Source of the DNA: Seiridium cupressi
Taxonomy: Eukaryota > Ascomycota > Sordariomycetes > Amphisphaeriales > Sporocadaceae
Assembly: GCA_036674765.1 (NCBI GenBank)
Contig: JARVKI010000172.1
Span: forward strand, 1-46,149
Reading direction: 5' to 3'
DNA: 46,149 nucleotides
A program made the position numbers and the translations under genes. Below the pieces are notes generated by a model. It ran no database searches and was not told the DNA's origin. It saw only the letters and a program-made list of their open reading frames with translations. The stretch's first letter is position 1. The number at the start of each line of letters is the position of its first letter. Below, one piece after another: positions 21,644 to 31,923 of this stretch.

Positions 21644-23673
21644 TCATTGGGGAACAGCCTGGCCGTCGCCCCTAGGTCTAAAACCTCCACGTCCTCCACG
21701 ACCACGGCCGCGTCCACGTCCCCTGCCTCGGTACCCGCCTCGAAAGCCGCCATCCACGCTTCCTTGACCAAAGGTCTCCATGTTCTTGCGCTGTTCCTCG
21801 CCGCGCCATTCGCGACCGCCCGGCTTGGGACCACTCTCAGCACGATCCTTGGCTTCACTGGAGATGTTATCGAAGAAAGATCTCGTTTTGTTGTATGCGG
21901 GGGGCAGAGCAGGGTCGCTAGGAGCCTCCTCGACTTCGGGCGTAGCGCCATTCGGTGTCTCATTCAAAGGGGAGCCACTGGCGACGGCTTCCTTGACGAG
22001 GTCATGTTTATTGAACTTGGCGTTAGAGGCCTCAAAGTTGAAGTCCGAGTCGGGAACCTCAACCTTGGGAGTGCTTCCTTGCCGATTGCCGCGTCCCCGG
22101 CCACGATTAGGGCCCCCTCGGCCAGCATTCACTCTCATCTCGTTCACCTTGCTAGTAAGGTTGTCCATGGCGTTTCCAGTACCATTTGCTGGAGGGCCGG
22201 CTGAAGCTGCGTTAGTAGCGTCCAGTTTCGCCATGGCCACAGCCACAGCCGCCTTCGCTTGCTGCGTCGCATCCCGGATGGAAGCCGCTGTGGCCGGAGC
22301 ATTGGTAGTCTCTGCCGGCTTCACAGCTGCTGCTACCGCAGAAACCTGAGGTGCACCTTGTGCCCCAGACGGTCCACCTCTTTGAAGAATCGCACTCGGG
22401 AAAGGCACGGCTGGCTGCACACGGTTGTTCTTGGGACCAGTTGGTATGTTGTTCCTCTGTTGTTGAGCAATTTTAGCGGGACCGTTGGCGACCAGGGACT
22501 CAGCAGTAGCTTTGACCTCGGCGGCAGAGGGCTTCGAATCGACTGGAGGTGTAGGAGCGGGCGCGTTTGTAGGTTGCTTTGGAGGCTGGCCCAGCGACTT
22601 TGGCTCAGCAGACAGCTCGTGGGAGGGGGTTGCACCAGTTCGCGGTTTCTCGAGACCAGGAGCCGCTCCGGCGCCAATAGGACTAGGTTTTTCCTGGTGA
22701 GGAGTGCCTCCCATGTTCATACCGGGAGCACCAGGATGGCCGTGAGGGCCGGCGGGGGGATAACCATAAGGATTGAACGGCCCGGGAGGTCCAGGAGGAA
22801 ATCCTTGTCCAGGAGGGAACCAGCCAGGAGGGGGTGGATATGGCATGCCACCAAATCTAGGATCAGGACCGGGACCGCCGCGACCTCCCCATGGTACACC
22901 AGGGCCTGGAGGGTAGAAGGGTGGTTGTTGCTGGAACGGAGATTGGTTGAAGCCTCCGGGAGGATTCTGCGGGCCGGGAGCGGCACCAGGAGGGCCAGCG
23001 GGACGAGCTCGTGCCTATGAACAAGCAAATCGTGTTAGCATCGTGTCAAGCCCCAGAATGCTTCAGATAGATATGAGACAATGTGTGCTTGGTAGATCAG
23101 AAGGAAGGCAACGGAAATATCAACATGGTATTTGTTTGCGCAATTCTGTAAAGAAAACTTTACATCCGAAATATTTCGTCATAGGAGCACGAGGACGATG
23201 CTGTCATGCTTTCAGCAAGCATGGCAGCCTGTCGTCTTGTGGGTGAGTTGAAGTGGGATGACTTACACCAACGATTGCGGGATCGTCAGGAACAACCGGG
23301 GGTTTATTCTCTTTGGCCGGGGCGGCTTCCTCAATGCGCAAGTCCTTCACATCGCTACCACGAAAAACGATGTACTCGTAGACTTGGTCGGACGGCGATA
23401 TTTCTTCCTCGGGCTTCCCTCTTCGCCCCTCAGTGCCGAACGATCTGACATTCTCGAGCGATACGGTCGACTCCTCCGAGTTGATCTCGTGTAGCACACC
23501 AGAGTAGCGAATGTCGCTCTTGGAAATGAGGGATATTCTCGAGCTAAAGGATCAGAAGTCAGTTGCAAATATTCCTGGCGGACAGTCTGTGGGGACAAGC
23601 TGTAGCTTCGAAGCTAGGCGATGGCAAGCTCTCGCATACAGAGGGGGGCGTCGTACCCGAGGAATTCAGACAT
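21644..23673 (-). CDS. sum2: P-body mRNA regulator Sum2/Scd6 (LSm14 family)
   Basis: Scd6/Sum2/LSm14 proteins repress translation and promote decapping in P-bodies through eIF4G, Dhh1/DDX6 and Dcp1/2. Three exons (23673-23657, 23543-23267, 23014-21644) with GT-AG introns of 113 and 252 bases give 554 residues. The first exon codes only MSEFLG, and its last codon is split by the intron. Residues 1-80 form the LSm domain (SRISLISKSDIRYSGVLHEI, ending VYEYIVFRGSDVKDL). A long Pro/Gly/Ala-rich linker follows. Then come an RG patch (about 397-408), the FDF motif around DFNFE (about 422), the FFD box (about 478), the TFG box (about 512) and an RGG tail (about 523-546). All boxes are in the family order. 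The linker is unstructured and may hide variation, but the frame is continuous. Confidence 0.94.
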
Positions 23674-24236
23674 TTCGGCTGTTTGTGTGCGCCCAGTGCG
23701 CACGTCGTGAGTGATGCAGGTGGAAGCAGAGAGGACGAATGATGCTGTGAGTGGTGTACGTGCTGATTGGTATCAATGATGTGGGAATGGATGCAGCGAA
23801 ATTCCCAAGCGCGAGTAAGTTGGCGAGCGGGATGGATCTGCGAGCCAAAGAGGCTGAAAGTCAAAATTCGATGGCCAGAAAAGCGGAGCAGTGCTTCACC
23901 AGCCTCGTCCCAAGCTTCGACCAACAATGGCAGCCGTCGACCAATTGCACCAGCCGCCCTCGCCAGTTGACGACGCTCTTTGCCCCATTCAACTTCCAAG
24001 TTTCAACTGTGTCTAGATCAAACTGCATCCACAACATAGTTAGTTCTAAAAACACTCTTAGAAGCAATTTACATCGTTACTTTGATATCACATCACATGG
24101 AAACACTAAAAACAGTAGAATGTGGTACGATGCACTTTCCCCCCGGCTCATTCCGCCAGGGTCAACTACTGTACTATAATTAATAGTAAAAGGGTATCTC
24201 AGTATGTTTGTGTGACCGTCAACGCCTCAAGACACT
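23674..24236. other. Intergenic: upstream of sum2
   Basis: About 560 bases holding the sum2 promoter and leader and the 3' end of bcd1. Frames here overlap each other with no conserved feature. Confidence 0.45.
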
Positions 24237-25574
24237 TCAATCAACATCCATGTCTGACTTTTCATCATCCGATGAGCCGGACCCTGAGCTGCTAGTGGTG
24301 TCGTCAGCAATCGGAGATCTGCCAGCTTGATATGCTGCCAAAAATGCTGCACGCTGCTCTTCGTTCTCGAATTCGAACTCGGGACCGCTTTCATTCTCAT
24401 CTCCTCCATCCCCAATCTCGCCATCTTCCTTAAAGATGGGTCCAAGAAGCGGTGCAGAGTCTGACTGGGAGTCGGACTCATAAGCTACCAGCGCGTCATT
24501 CTTTCGTTTCTTGCCCTGCATCTTGGGCTTTCCCTTCGGTCTGCTAAGAACATAGCCGCTGGGAAGTTCTGAATTCGTTGGTACAGCATAAATCTGTGGG
24601 AACTCGACCACTTCTACACCTTTCAAGATGGTCTCAAGAGCATCAGTTGCCACCAAAGGTACTAGCTGTTTTGCTTCCCTAGCAGGATCCTTTGGGTTGC
24701 CAAGGAAAAATCTGTACTTATCCTTATCATGCCTTATGACCTGTTCATTGCGATGCTTATTTTCGTGGCCGAATGTACTACTCCATCGTCCCGTTGAGGG
24801 GTTTTGCATGATGCTGCGTGCATCAGCCCACGTGCTTGACCATGGTTGTTGAAGGCTGTCGGCGTCCCTTTCGTTTGCATCCTCCTGCATTCCAGGTTCG
24901 TCATCGCGCATCTTCGCTTTCTGTGCCTTCTTCTCCGCCTCTTTCTCCGCCTTGCTAAGTCTTTGCCATTGACAATCTCCAAATGCGGCATATATGGGGA
25001 TCGAATCTGGCACTTTGCTCAGTATTCTTGTAGGCCCAATCACCGAATCCAATAGAAGCCATTCCACTTGCCAATTGATTACGCGCAACTTGTGATTGTA
25101 GGATGTTTTATTTTCCTTGGCCCGGCTCATGCCGTAAGGCACGTGTTCGATACTGATGTCTAGCTTTCGTAATCGACTGAGCGATGCTCTAGCCCACGGT
25201 CGTAAGCCTTCCCCTAGTGTAGTCTTTCCCCTGCTCTGGCCTTTATGGAGGCGCGCCCGCTTGTTCGGGTGGGCGTGTTGGTTTTGTTGTGGCAGTATAC
25301 CTCGCTCCTCGGTGAAGATTTTGTCAATTTGGTCGACCTTGCGCTGAATTTTATGGAGAAAATTGTAGTCGTGGTCGATGCCGCGGTCAGTTCTTAATTG
25401 AGCGGCTGGGATATAGACTGTAGGATCTCGTTCGCCATTGCAGGAGGACCAGTTCTTGTGCTTCTTTACGCAAGCCAACGAACACGTCTTGGCTCCGCAT
25501 CGTGGACATTTATATTTCGGTTCTCTTATGTGACATATCCCACAAAGAGAAGTCAAGAGTGGATCGTTGGACAT
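24237..25574 (-). CDS. bcd1: Box C/D snoRNA accumulation protein Bcd1 (zinc finger HIT)
   Basis: Bcd1 (ZNHIT6 in animals) is a nuclear factor needed to assemble box C/D snoRNPs, and so for rRNA 2'-O-methylation. The ATG at 25574 opens a 445-residue single-exon frame. The zf-HIT module is at the very N terminus, with ligands at Cys11, Cys14, Cys23, Cys26, Cys31, Cys35, His39 and Cys45, as in the family. It is followed by DYNFLHKIQRKVDQ (helical) and the conserved central part with the stretch WQVEWLL. A charged, lysine-rich insertion and an acidic Ser/Asp tail (GSGSSDDEKSDMDVD) complete it. The same frame continues upstream to 25817, but the zinc finger placement and homologue starts favour this ATG. 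It is transcribed away from the PLP-protein gene. Confidence 0.9.
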   Translation of the reverse strand: MSNDPLLTSLCGICHIREPKYKCPRCGAKTCSLACVKKHKNWSSCNGERDPTVYIPAAQLRTDRGIDHDYNFLHKIQRKVDQIDKIFTEERGILPQQNQHAHPNKRARLHKGQSRGKTTLGEGLRPWARASLSRLRKLDISIEHVPYGMSRAKENKTSYNHKLRVINWQVEWLLLDSVIGPTRILSKVPDSIPIYAAFGDCQWQRLSKAEKEAEKKAQKAKMRDDEPGMQEDANERDADSLQQPWSSTWADARSIMQNPSTGRWSSTFGHENKHRNEQVIRHDKDKYRFFLGNPKDPAREAKQLVPLVATDALETILKGVEVVEFPQIYAVPTNSELPSGYVLSRPKGKPKMQGKKRKNDALVAYESDSQSDSAPLLGPIFKEDGEIGDGGDENESGPEFEFENEEQRAAFLAAYQAGRSPIADDTTSSSGSGSSDDEKSDMDVD

Positions 25575-26457
25575 CGTGGTTGTTCCAACACCTGCGACTG
25601 GTGACTGGTGGTTGATCAAGTCAACAAGACGAGCCTGCGGGTAGTGTTGACTTGCTTGCAAAAGCATACAAGTAGCGCTGTTTAACAACACAATCTGGTA
25701 AGCGGACCACATTCGGCGGCGTACACCTCGAGGACTGGTACTGTGAGAATGAGAATCGTCGATTGTTTCCAGATTTCTTGATCGGGAGCACGACGTATAA
25801 CTACGATAAGAGTTCACGATACCGACCAGAGCAACTTTTTAGGACAAAGTTCGGACACTTATCTTATCTGCACCCTAGCTGCCTATGTCATCGAGTATCG
25901 GCGAACACCGTGCCGACCACGTGCCTCGAAAACTGCTAGCTCAAGAGGTAATCAGATCCATGAAGCTCTGGCAATACTCAGTACGGGCGGGCACTTGGCC
26001 GTAGCAATCAATGCGAAATGCTCAAACAGGTTGGTCGACTTGATCGAGGGACACCTTCTGTCGAGGATACATAGAGATTGTAAACAGAGGCTGATTGGCC
26101 AGATGTCCAGATTCATGGACTGAAGCGGGCAGAAAGACAATAAGCGTAGCGCAGTAGATCGGCATACATTTGACTGAATAAAGTCTACAAGATGCGCCAA
26201 GTGACTCTCCTGTGTTTTACAGTCTTTGATTATTGAATGAAAATTTCCCTACGGTATGAGGAAGCTTTACATTACCACCGAATCACAGTACGGACACTGT
26301 GCGCGTAACCGTTCCGGCTTGCGGGGCCGACTTTTATTATGCAAACGGCGTTCTTGTCGGGCCCTTGGTCAATATCCAGCAAGTCACATACAGCCATTTG
26401 GCCTTGATCTGTGGCAACTGTTGTTTTGCATATTGGATCCATACTCATGGCCCTAAG
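25575..26457. promoter_or_regulatory. Shared divergent upstream region, bcd1 / PLP homeostasis gene
   Basis: The bcd1 ATG (minus) and the PLP-protein ATG (plus) point away from each other across 883 bases, so both promoters must lie here. No specific binding site could be assigned. Frames reading through parts of it start with non-ATG codons or lack features. Confidence 0.5.
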
Positions 26458-27495
26458 ATGAGTGAAGAAGTAGAAATGAAGGTTGACCCATCCAGAGCCG
26501 CGGCTCTGATTTCACAGCTCAACAGCGTCAGTGAGAGAGTTTCCGCTGTAGCTAAGGGCAGAACTGTAAGTCATTGCACCCAACTGCATTACAAGAGGGC
26601 AAAAGCTGATTATCATTAGGTTCGTCTTGTGGCTGTCTCGAAGCTGAAGCCAGCGAATGATATTTTGGCATTGTCACAGACGCCAACGTCTCATTTACAT
26701 TTTGGAGAGAATTACGCCCAGGAACTGAGCCAGAAGGCAGAGCTGTTGCCAAAGAGCATACAATGGCATTTCATTGGGGGCTTGCAGTCAGGTAAGGCGC
26801 GCTGATTTTTTTTTGCATGCTGTCTGCTCGAATGACAAGGTCATATATGAGCTGGCACACACTATCCAAGGTCTCTGTCTTGTAACTCTTGAAAATCAAC
26901 ATATGCCTTCAGATTTCTAGCACACGCTACTTCTACCGGCGACATCTCCGGACAATCAACTAATTCACCTTTAGGTCACTGTAAAAATCTCGCCAAGATC
27001 CCGAATCTTTTCTGCGTTTCAAGCGTTGATACCGCCAAGAAGGCACAGCTCCTGGATGAACACCGCGACAAGCTGATTTCGTCCGCCTATCCGGCGACAC
27101 CTGTTCCCAAACTCAACATCCATGTTCAAGTCAACACTTCAGGGGAGGAGTCAAAGTCCGGCTGCTCACCTGGTGCTGACACTGTTGCACTTTGCAAACT
27201 CGTCATCAACGAGTGCCCCAACCTCAACCTGCTGGGTCTCATGACCATTGGTGCCATAGCGCGTAGTAAGGAGACCACGCCGGAGAACGAAAATGAAGAC
27301 TTTGACTGTCTGAGAGAGCAGAGGGATTTGGTTGTCAAAGAGCTAGGTCTGGAAGGCAAGAAAGAGCTGGAATTGAGTATGGGTATGAGCGAAGACTTTG
27401 AGGGTGCTATTGCCATGGGCTCCGGTGAGGTCAGAGTGGGAAGTACCATCTTCGGCGTCAGAGGCCCGAAAAGCGAAGCGAAAATCACCGTATAG
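26458..27495 (+). CDS. Pyridoxal phosphate homeostasis protein (YggS/PROSC family)
   Basis: Proteins of this family bind pyridoxal 5'-phosphate without catalysing a known reaction and keep free PLP levels in balance. Three exons (26458-26565, 26620-26791, 26975-27495) with introns of 54 and 183 bases give 266 residues, close to the yeast protein. Lys44 in [11 protein letters not shown] is the PLP Schiff-base lysine. Other family signatures follow: [24 protein letters not shown], the [10 protein letters not shown] strand, [20 protein letters not shown] and RVGSTIFG (phosphate-binding end). Both splice junctions restore conserved motifs: VRLVAVSK opens exon 2 and G-H-C-K spans the second. The fold is the alanine racemase-type TIM barrel. 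No targeting signal is obvious, so it is probably cytosolic. Confidence 0.93.
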
Positions 27496-28091
27496 TGGAA
27501 GATAAGTCGTGGAAAAAAGAAAGAAAGGGAATATCAGGTATCAAAATCTGACATAAGTTAACCAATCAGTGATTCAGGCCGCGTACCTACCAAGTATGAA
27601 AATGAGTTCATTTTGAGCAGTGATTTTGACATGGATTGATATTAGGTTTTCTTTTGATTTCTTTTATGTTGCCGAGGGCACGGGTCGTCATGGCTCTCTT
27701 CTGTGTCAAAATTGCGGATGATAAGTGCCTATTCACCATACCTCAGAGACAGCGCACTTCGCTTCCTTGTAAACAAATGAACAGTAAATGGTCACCGACT
27801 TTTAATATTGACTAACCAGAGTATTATGGAATGAGTTGGAATAACTGTCCCTGCTAATTACTTGAGGCAGCCACATGTGGGAGTGTTGTCCCATTTGTCA
27901 CTTAGGCCTCTGTCACTTAGGCCGGCACGACAACATGACAACCATCTGACCAAAACACCTTCACACTTTTTGCGTGATTGACATGGTGGCTGGAGATTTG
28001 GTAACCCAACAAACAAAGTTTACCACACTCGACAAATCAACGATCACTGCTCCAAACCAGACCAAATCACCAGCGAAATTCGATCTTGGCC
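27496..28091. other. Intergenic between two plus-strand genes, with a short tandem repeat
   Basis: About 600 bases without a gene. The 13-mer TGTCACTTAGGCC occurs at 27896-27908 and again at 27911-27923, roughly 170 bases before the zinc-finger ATG. This could be a duplicated regulatory site, but nothing more can be said from sequence alone. Confidence 0.5.
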
Positions 28092-29496
28092 ATGGCCACC
28101 TGTCGAACTTGTTGCCGGACTTTTGTCCATGAGTCGGCATTAAGCGATCATCTGCGCGATAGCAACGGCCACCCAAGCAAGAAGTCCTGCAAACAATGCG
28201 GTTGGTGGTTCCAAAATTCCACAGAGCTCCGACGTCACTTCTCCCAGTACCCAGAGTACCACTGGCAGACAGATTCTCCGTCAACCCGCCGGGCCTATCC
28301 GTGTCCCGACTGCGACAGCGTGTTCGAAAACTCATCTGATCTGTCAAACCATAAGAACACCAATCACCAGGTCTGCCCAATCTGTTCGAGAAAGCTCAGC
28401 AGTGCAGCGTTGGAGTCGCACCTGATCCTTACTGAGCACTACTGCAAGGTTTGCGAGAAGAAATATCCCACCTTGGGTGAGCTTCAGGAGCATCGAAAGA
28501 CTAGTTCAAACCACTTCTGGTGTTCTGCTTGCGAGGACGATTATCAGACAGCAGCAGACTTCAAGGTGCACTGCGAAGACCTTTCCGATCATTTCTATTG
28601 CCAACAGTGCAGTGTAGCACTCGTCAGCAAAGAAGCCAAGATAGAGCATTTCTTCAAGAGCAGCGAGCATCACTACTGCCAAAAATGCGACGCGGATTTC
28701 GCAACACAGGCTAGTCTAGATCAACACTTGAATTCCGCAAAAGACGGCCAAGGAAAGCTCATTCACCATTACTGTAAACTCTGTTCGATGGAGTTCGAGA
28801 ACATTGTCGCTCTTCACAGCCACAAAGAAGTGTCGTCAGCCCACAATTGGTGTAGTTCCTGCAAGCTCGAATTATTAGTCGCATATTCGTTGCAGCTTCA
28901 CTTTAAAGCTACTCCCAAAGAGCACCATTTCTGTGTCTTTTGCAGCAAAAAGTTCCAATCTAGTGATGAACTTGAGCTACGTACCCAAAGATTCCATTTC
29001 TGGTGTCCGGTTGACCGTGAATGCTTTGTGGACCAGGAGGTAAGAACTCGAAACTGTTTTTCCTCCATTATAGTCTGTCTCGAGAGCCGAAATGTCCCGA
29101 TCAGGTGTTTCATCTCTCAATACATCATCCTTAGCTCCCGACAACATCTCAGTATACCCGAAGAGGAAATGGCTGACCGCGAGTGTTTCATAGGCGTTCC
29201 TGGCCCATGTAAAGGCCCAGCAAGCTACTCACTTCTACTGCAGCAATTGTGCAGTGGTCTTCGGATCAGCCGACTCACTAGAGCTCCATGCTCGAAGGAA
29301 ACCAGAAACACATCCCTTCTGTCATCATTGTAGGATGTTTTTCGACGATCAACGAGCACTTCATGCACATATAAAAGAACAGCCAAATCTCCACCATTCC
29401 TGTGTCAGTTGCGAGCTGTCTTTTATGACCGCAATTGACCTCGAGAAACACCTTGACCACAGACGGTGTGGACGCAAGTCACAAGACGAGCAGTGA
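28092..29496 (+). CDS. Poly-C2H2 zinc finger protein with 15 tightly spaced fingers
   Basis: Two exons, 28092-29039 and 29194-29496, joined by a 154-base GTAAGA-to-TAG intron, give 416 residues. Almost the whole protein is zinc finger: I count 15 C2H2-type units from CRTCCRTF at residue 4 to CVSCELSF near the C terminus. Fingers abut with only one or two residues between the last His and the next Cys (patterns such as HFWC, HFYC, HHYC), without the TGEKP linker of DNA-binding arrays. Finger 11 (CVFCSKKFQSSDELELR) has Arg in place of the first His; finger 12 has a C-x4-C knuckle; the last finger ends in Cys instead of His. The intron falls inside finger 12. Function is unknown: DNA, RNA or protein binding are all possible. 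The frame also opens from a TTG at 28086, but the ATG is preferred. Confidence 0.85.
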
Positions 29497-30025
29497 AGGG
29501 TCTCATTAAACTCGACTACGTGGATGAGAATACTACCAAATTCTCCGGGGCCAAGAGAAGCTTGCCAAAGCTAGCTAAGTCGTGCAGTCACTGCTTTGGG
29601 CATGCTATCTCCGTCATTAGATACGGGTCAATACAATAGCTCTGAATGTCTTAATGTCTCAAAACCAAATCAACAAGGCGCCGGCTTCTCAATGTATAGG
29701 CTTACTAGAGAATCTTTTCGCGAATGCTTTGAATCTGCGCCTTTCCCTTAGCTTTCCCGATCGTTCTACCTTGGTATATTGGATTTCCATAAAATATTAT
29801 CATTTCTTAGGTCGGGTCTGTCTGGGTACTTATTGATTTCCCAGCTCACCCTGTGTTACGGAGTTGATGGTGCGGTGCCGTGGTCATCAAATGTACCTAG
29901 GTAATTTCTTTGATAAAGACTCGCAGCTACGAATTTCTACCTTGAGAAGGAAGCAGTGGAAAACTAGAACTGCAAATAGAACTAACACACATGCCAAACC
30001 TTGTTAAACCATCTCATCCTCCACT
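29497..30025. other. Intergenic between convergent genes
   Basis: This is shared 3' flanking sequence of the zinc finger gene and ndufaf5, which end towards each other. No gene or repeat was seen. Confidence 0.5.
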
Positions 30026-31129
30026 CTATGTCTTCTCTAACACATCCTTGAGATTTACCTGTCCACTACCCCTCGGCAAAGGTTGTGCCTGATCTGCAGA
30101 TTCCTTCCATCCGATCATATATATAATCCTAAATGTGGCTGGAATCGTGCCATCCTCATTGCCATGGAGTTCTCGGTATATCGAGTCTGCCGCCAATAGC
30201 ACATCTCTTCCGATTGGGCCCATCTCGCGCCCTAGGACAGCATTCCCCTCTCCCATAGCCTGGAGATCCTGCATCAATGCAAATATATCTGGGTAGTCGA
30301 TAATAATATCGTCAATATCTACGCCGACCATCTTGAAGCCGACTCGTTGGAGGAGCCCGCCGACGTCCCGAACATCTGCCAGAGGGCTGACATGGGGCCC
30401 AATGCCGCCGCGCCGTTCTTGCTCGGCCAGTTGCAACGATGTCCGTAGCTCGAACAAGGTGTCTCCACCAAACATGGCGCCCATGAATGCGCAGTCCGGT
30501 TTGAGGACGTTGTTGATTTGTGCCAGCAGCCCAACAAGATCGTTGATCCAGTGCAGACTCAGCGAACTAAGCACCAAATTGAATGAGTCCGCCTCATATG
30601 GCAACGTTTCCTCATTCTGCAGCACTTCCCTTGTCATGTTGATCTCTTGGTTGAAGTTCAGCTCCGCATCGCGAAACAACAAAGTCTCCGAGGACTCGGC
30701 GGCTGTTAGATGACCAATCTTGGTCACCAACGGCTCTGATACCGGCATATCAGGGTCTGTATCTGGGTCGGGCAAGACTAAAGCCCGAGCAATGTTGCAT
30801 GAGTTGGCGCCCACATCGAGAACTTTGGGGTAGTGACGCTTGATATCAAGCAGGCGCTCACAGAGGCGCCTAGCTACCTCATCCTTCAGATAATCGGCAG
30901 TTTGGCTCTCTTTGATGTTGGACGCGGCGCGCTCTTTCTGCAGCCATTTCGTTCGTCGGTTGAAGACTTGGTGCACGGGGGCTCCGGAGGAAGTGAAGGC
31001 GTAGGATCTCCGGGTCCAAGATGGGACATGTTGACACACCCTGAAAGGGAAGGTAGAGGTCGGAGAGCTGTACGAGGTCCTACATGCTCGAGTGAGGGTC
31101 GGGATCGGCCCCTGGAGAGTGCGCTTCAT
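30026..31129 (-). CDS. ndufaf5: Complex I assembly factor NDUFAF5, mitochondrial methyltransferase-fold protein
   Basis: NDUFAF5 is a SAM-dependent methyltransferase-fold protein of the mitochondrial matrix that hydroxylates an arginine of the complex I subunit NDUFS7 during early assembly. A single exon from the ATG at 31129 gives 367 residues. The first 45 or so residues are rich in Arg, Ser and Thr and poor in acid, as expected of a mitochondrial presequence. VFNRRTKWLQKERAA (55-69) is a family signature. The SAM-binding loop is VLDVGANSC (103-111). SSLSLHWINDL (188-198) and LKPDCAFMGAMFGGDTLFEL are typical. RDVGGLLQRVGF and the C-terminal ATFRIIYMIGWK complete the family pattern. Presence of this gene agrees with a fungus that has complex I. 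It is divergent from the AP-2 alpha gene. Confidence 0.93.
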   Translation of the reverse strand: MKRTLQGPIPTLTRACRTSYSSPTSTFPFRVCQHVPSWTRRSYAFTSSGAPVHQVFNRRTKWLQKERAASNIKESQTADYLKDEVARRLCERLLDIKRHYPKVLDVGANSCNIARALVLPDPDTDPDMPVSEPLVTKIGHLTAAESSETLLFRDAELNFNQEINMTREVLQNEETLPYEADSFNLVLSSLSLHWINDLVGLLAQINNVLKPDCAFMGAMFGGDTLFELRTSLQLAEQERRGGIGPHVSPLADVRDVGGLLQRVGFKMVGVDIDDIIIDYPDIFALMQDLQAMGEGNAVLGREMGPIGRDVLLAADSIYRELHGNEDGTIPATFRIIYMIGWKESADQAQPLPRGSGQVNLKDVLEKT

Positions 31130-31923
31130 CCTCCCAGGTCAATTGGGGTGCCGATTCACATTCTGGGTCAAGGCCGAAGAGTGGACTAGGGCCGAGTTGA
31201 CAGCAGCTGCTCTGTGGTGAAGTCGTGACGTCTGGAGCTGTGGGCGGAGCTTTGAGCTTCTATCCTTGTCGACTTGGCAGAGGCCGGCAGGTGTGGGGTG
31301 ACACTAGACGCGATGTGACTTGGTCGTGGGCATGCATGAGGGCCTCAAAGGCGAGGAAGGAGTGCATAGCGCCTTTCGACATGCCATGTGCACCTGGCTG
31401 GTCCACTAAAACTCGCCATGAACATTCGAAGGCGCTGTGCTAGCAGACGCTGACTTGAGACGCTTCAAGGTTCTCGCTCTCCACCTTTTCCCATGACAGC
31501 CAGCAGAAGCAATCGCCCGCTGTGTGGCATTTCTCGAAGTCTGCTGAAATTACCCGTCAGCTATCAATTGAATAAGCGTCAGACACCGATTGGCCCCCAA
31601 CCCTGCCTACATGTGCCCTCAGTACATTAGTATCCCCTCTTCTGAGCCGGCGGTTTAACTCCAGGGGCCCGACCTCAACGTGCCCCGTCCCTGCAGCCCA
31701 CCGAACTTCCCATCCACTGCTCCGCAACGCCCGATCATGTCGGATTGACCACTTCACGACGACGGCCGCAGCTCGAGCGTGCTCCAACTACGAATCTCCT
31801 GTTTCTCTCTTTTGACGTGACGATACTCCAAGATACCTCTTCTCGATCGACGCGCCCGCGCTGGACGGCCCCGCGGCGACGACCTGTGGGTGATAAATAG
31901 GGGGGAGAGCATTTGTATACACC
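31130..31923. promoter_or_regulatory. Shared divergent upstream region, ndufaf5 / AP-2 alpha
   Basis: The two ATGs face away from each other across 794 bases of comparatively GC-rich DNA. No TATA box close to either start is convincing, and small frames here lack support. Confidence 0.5.
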
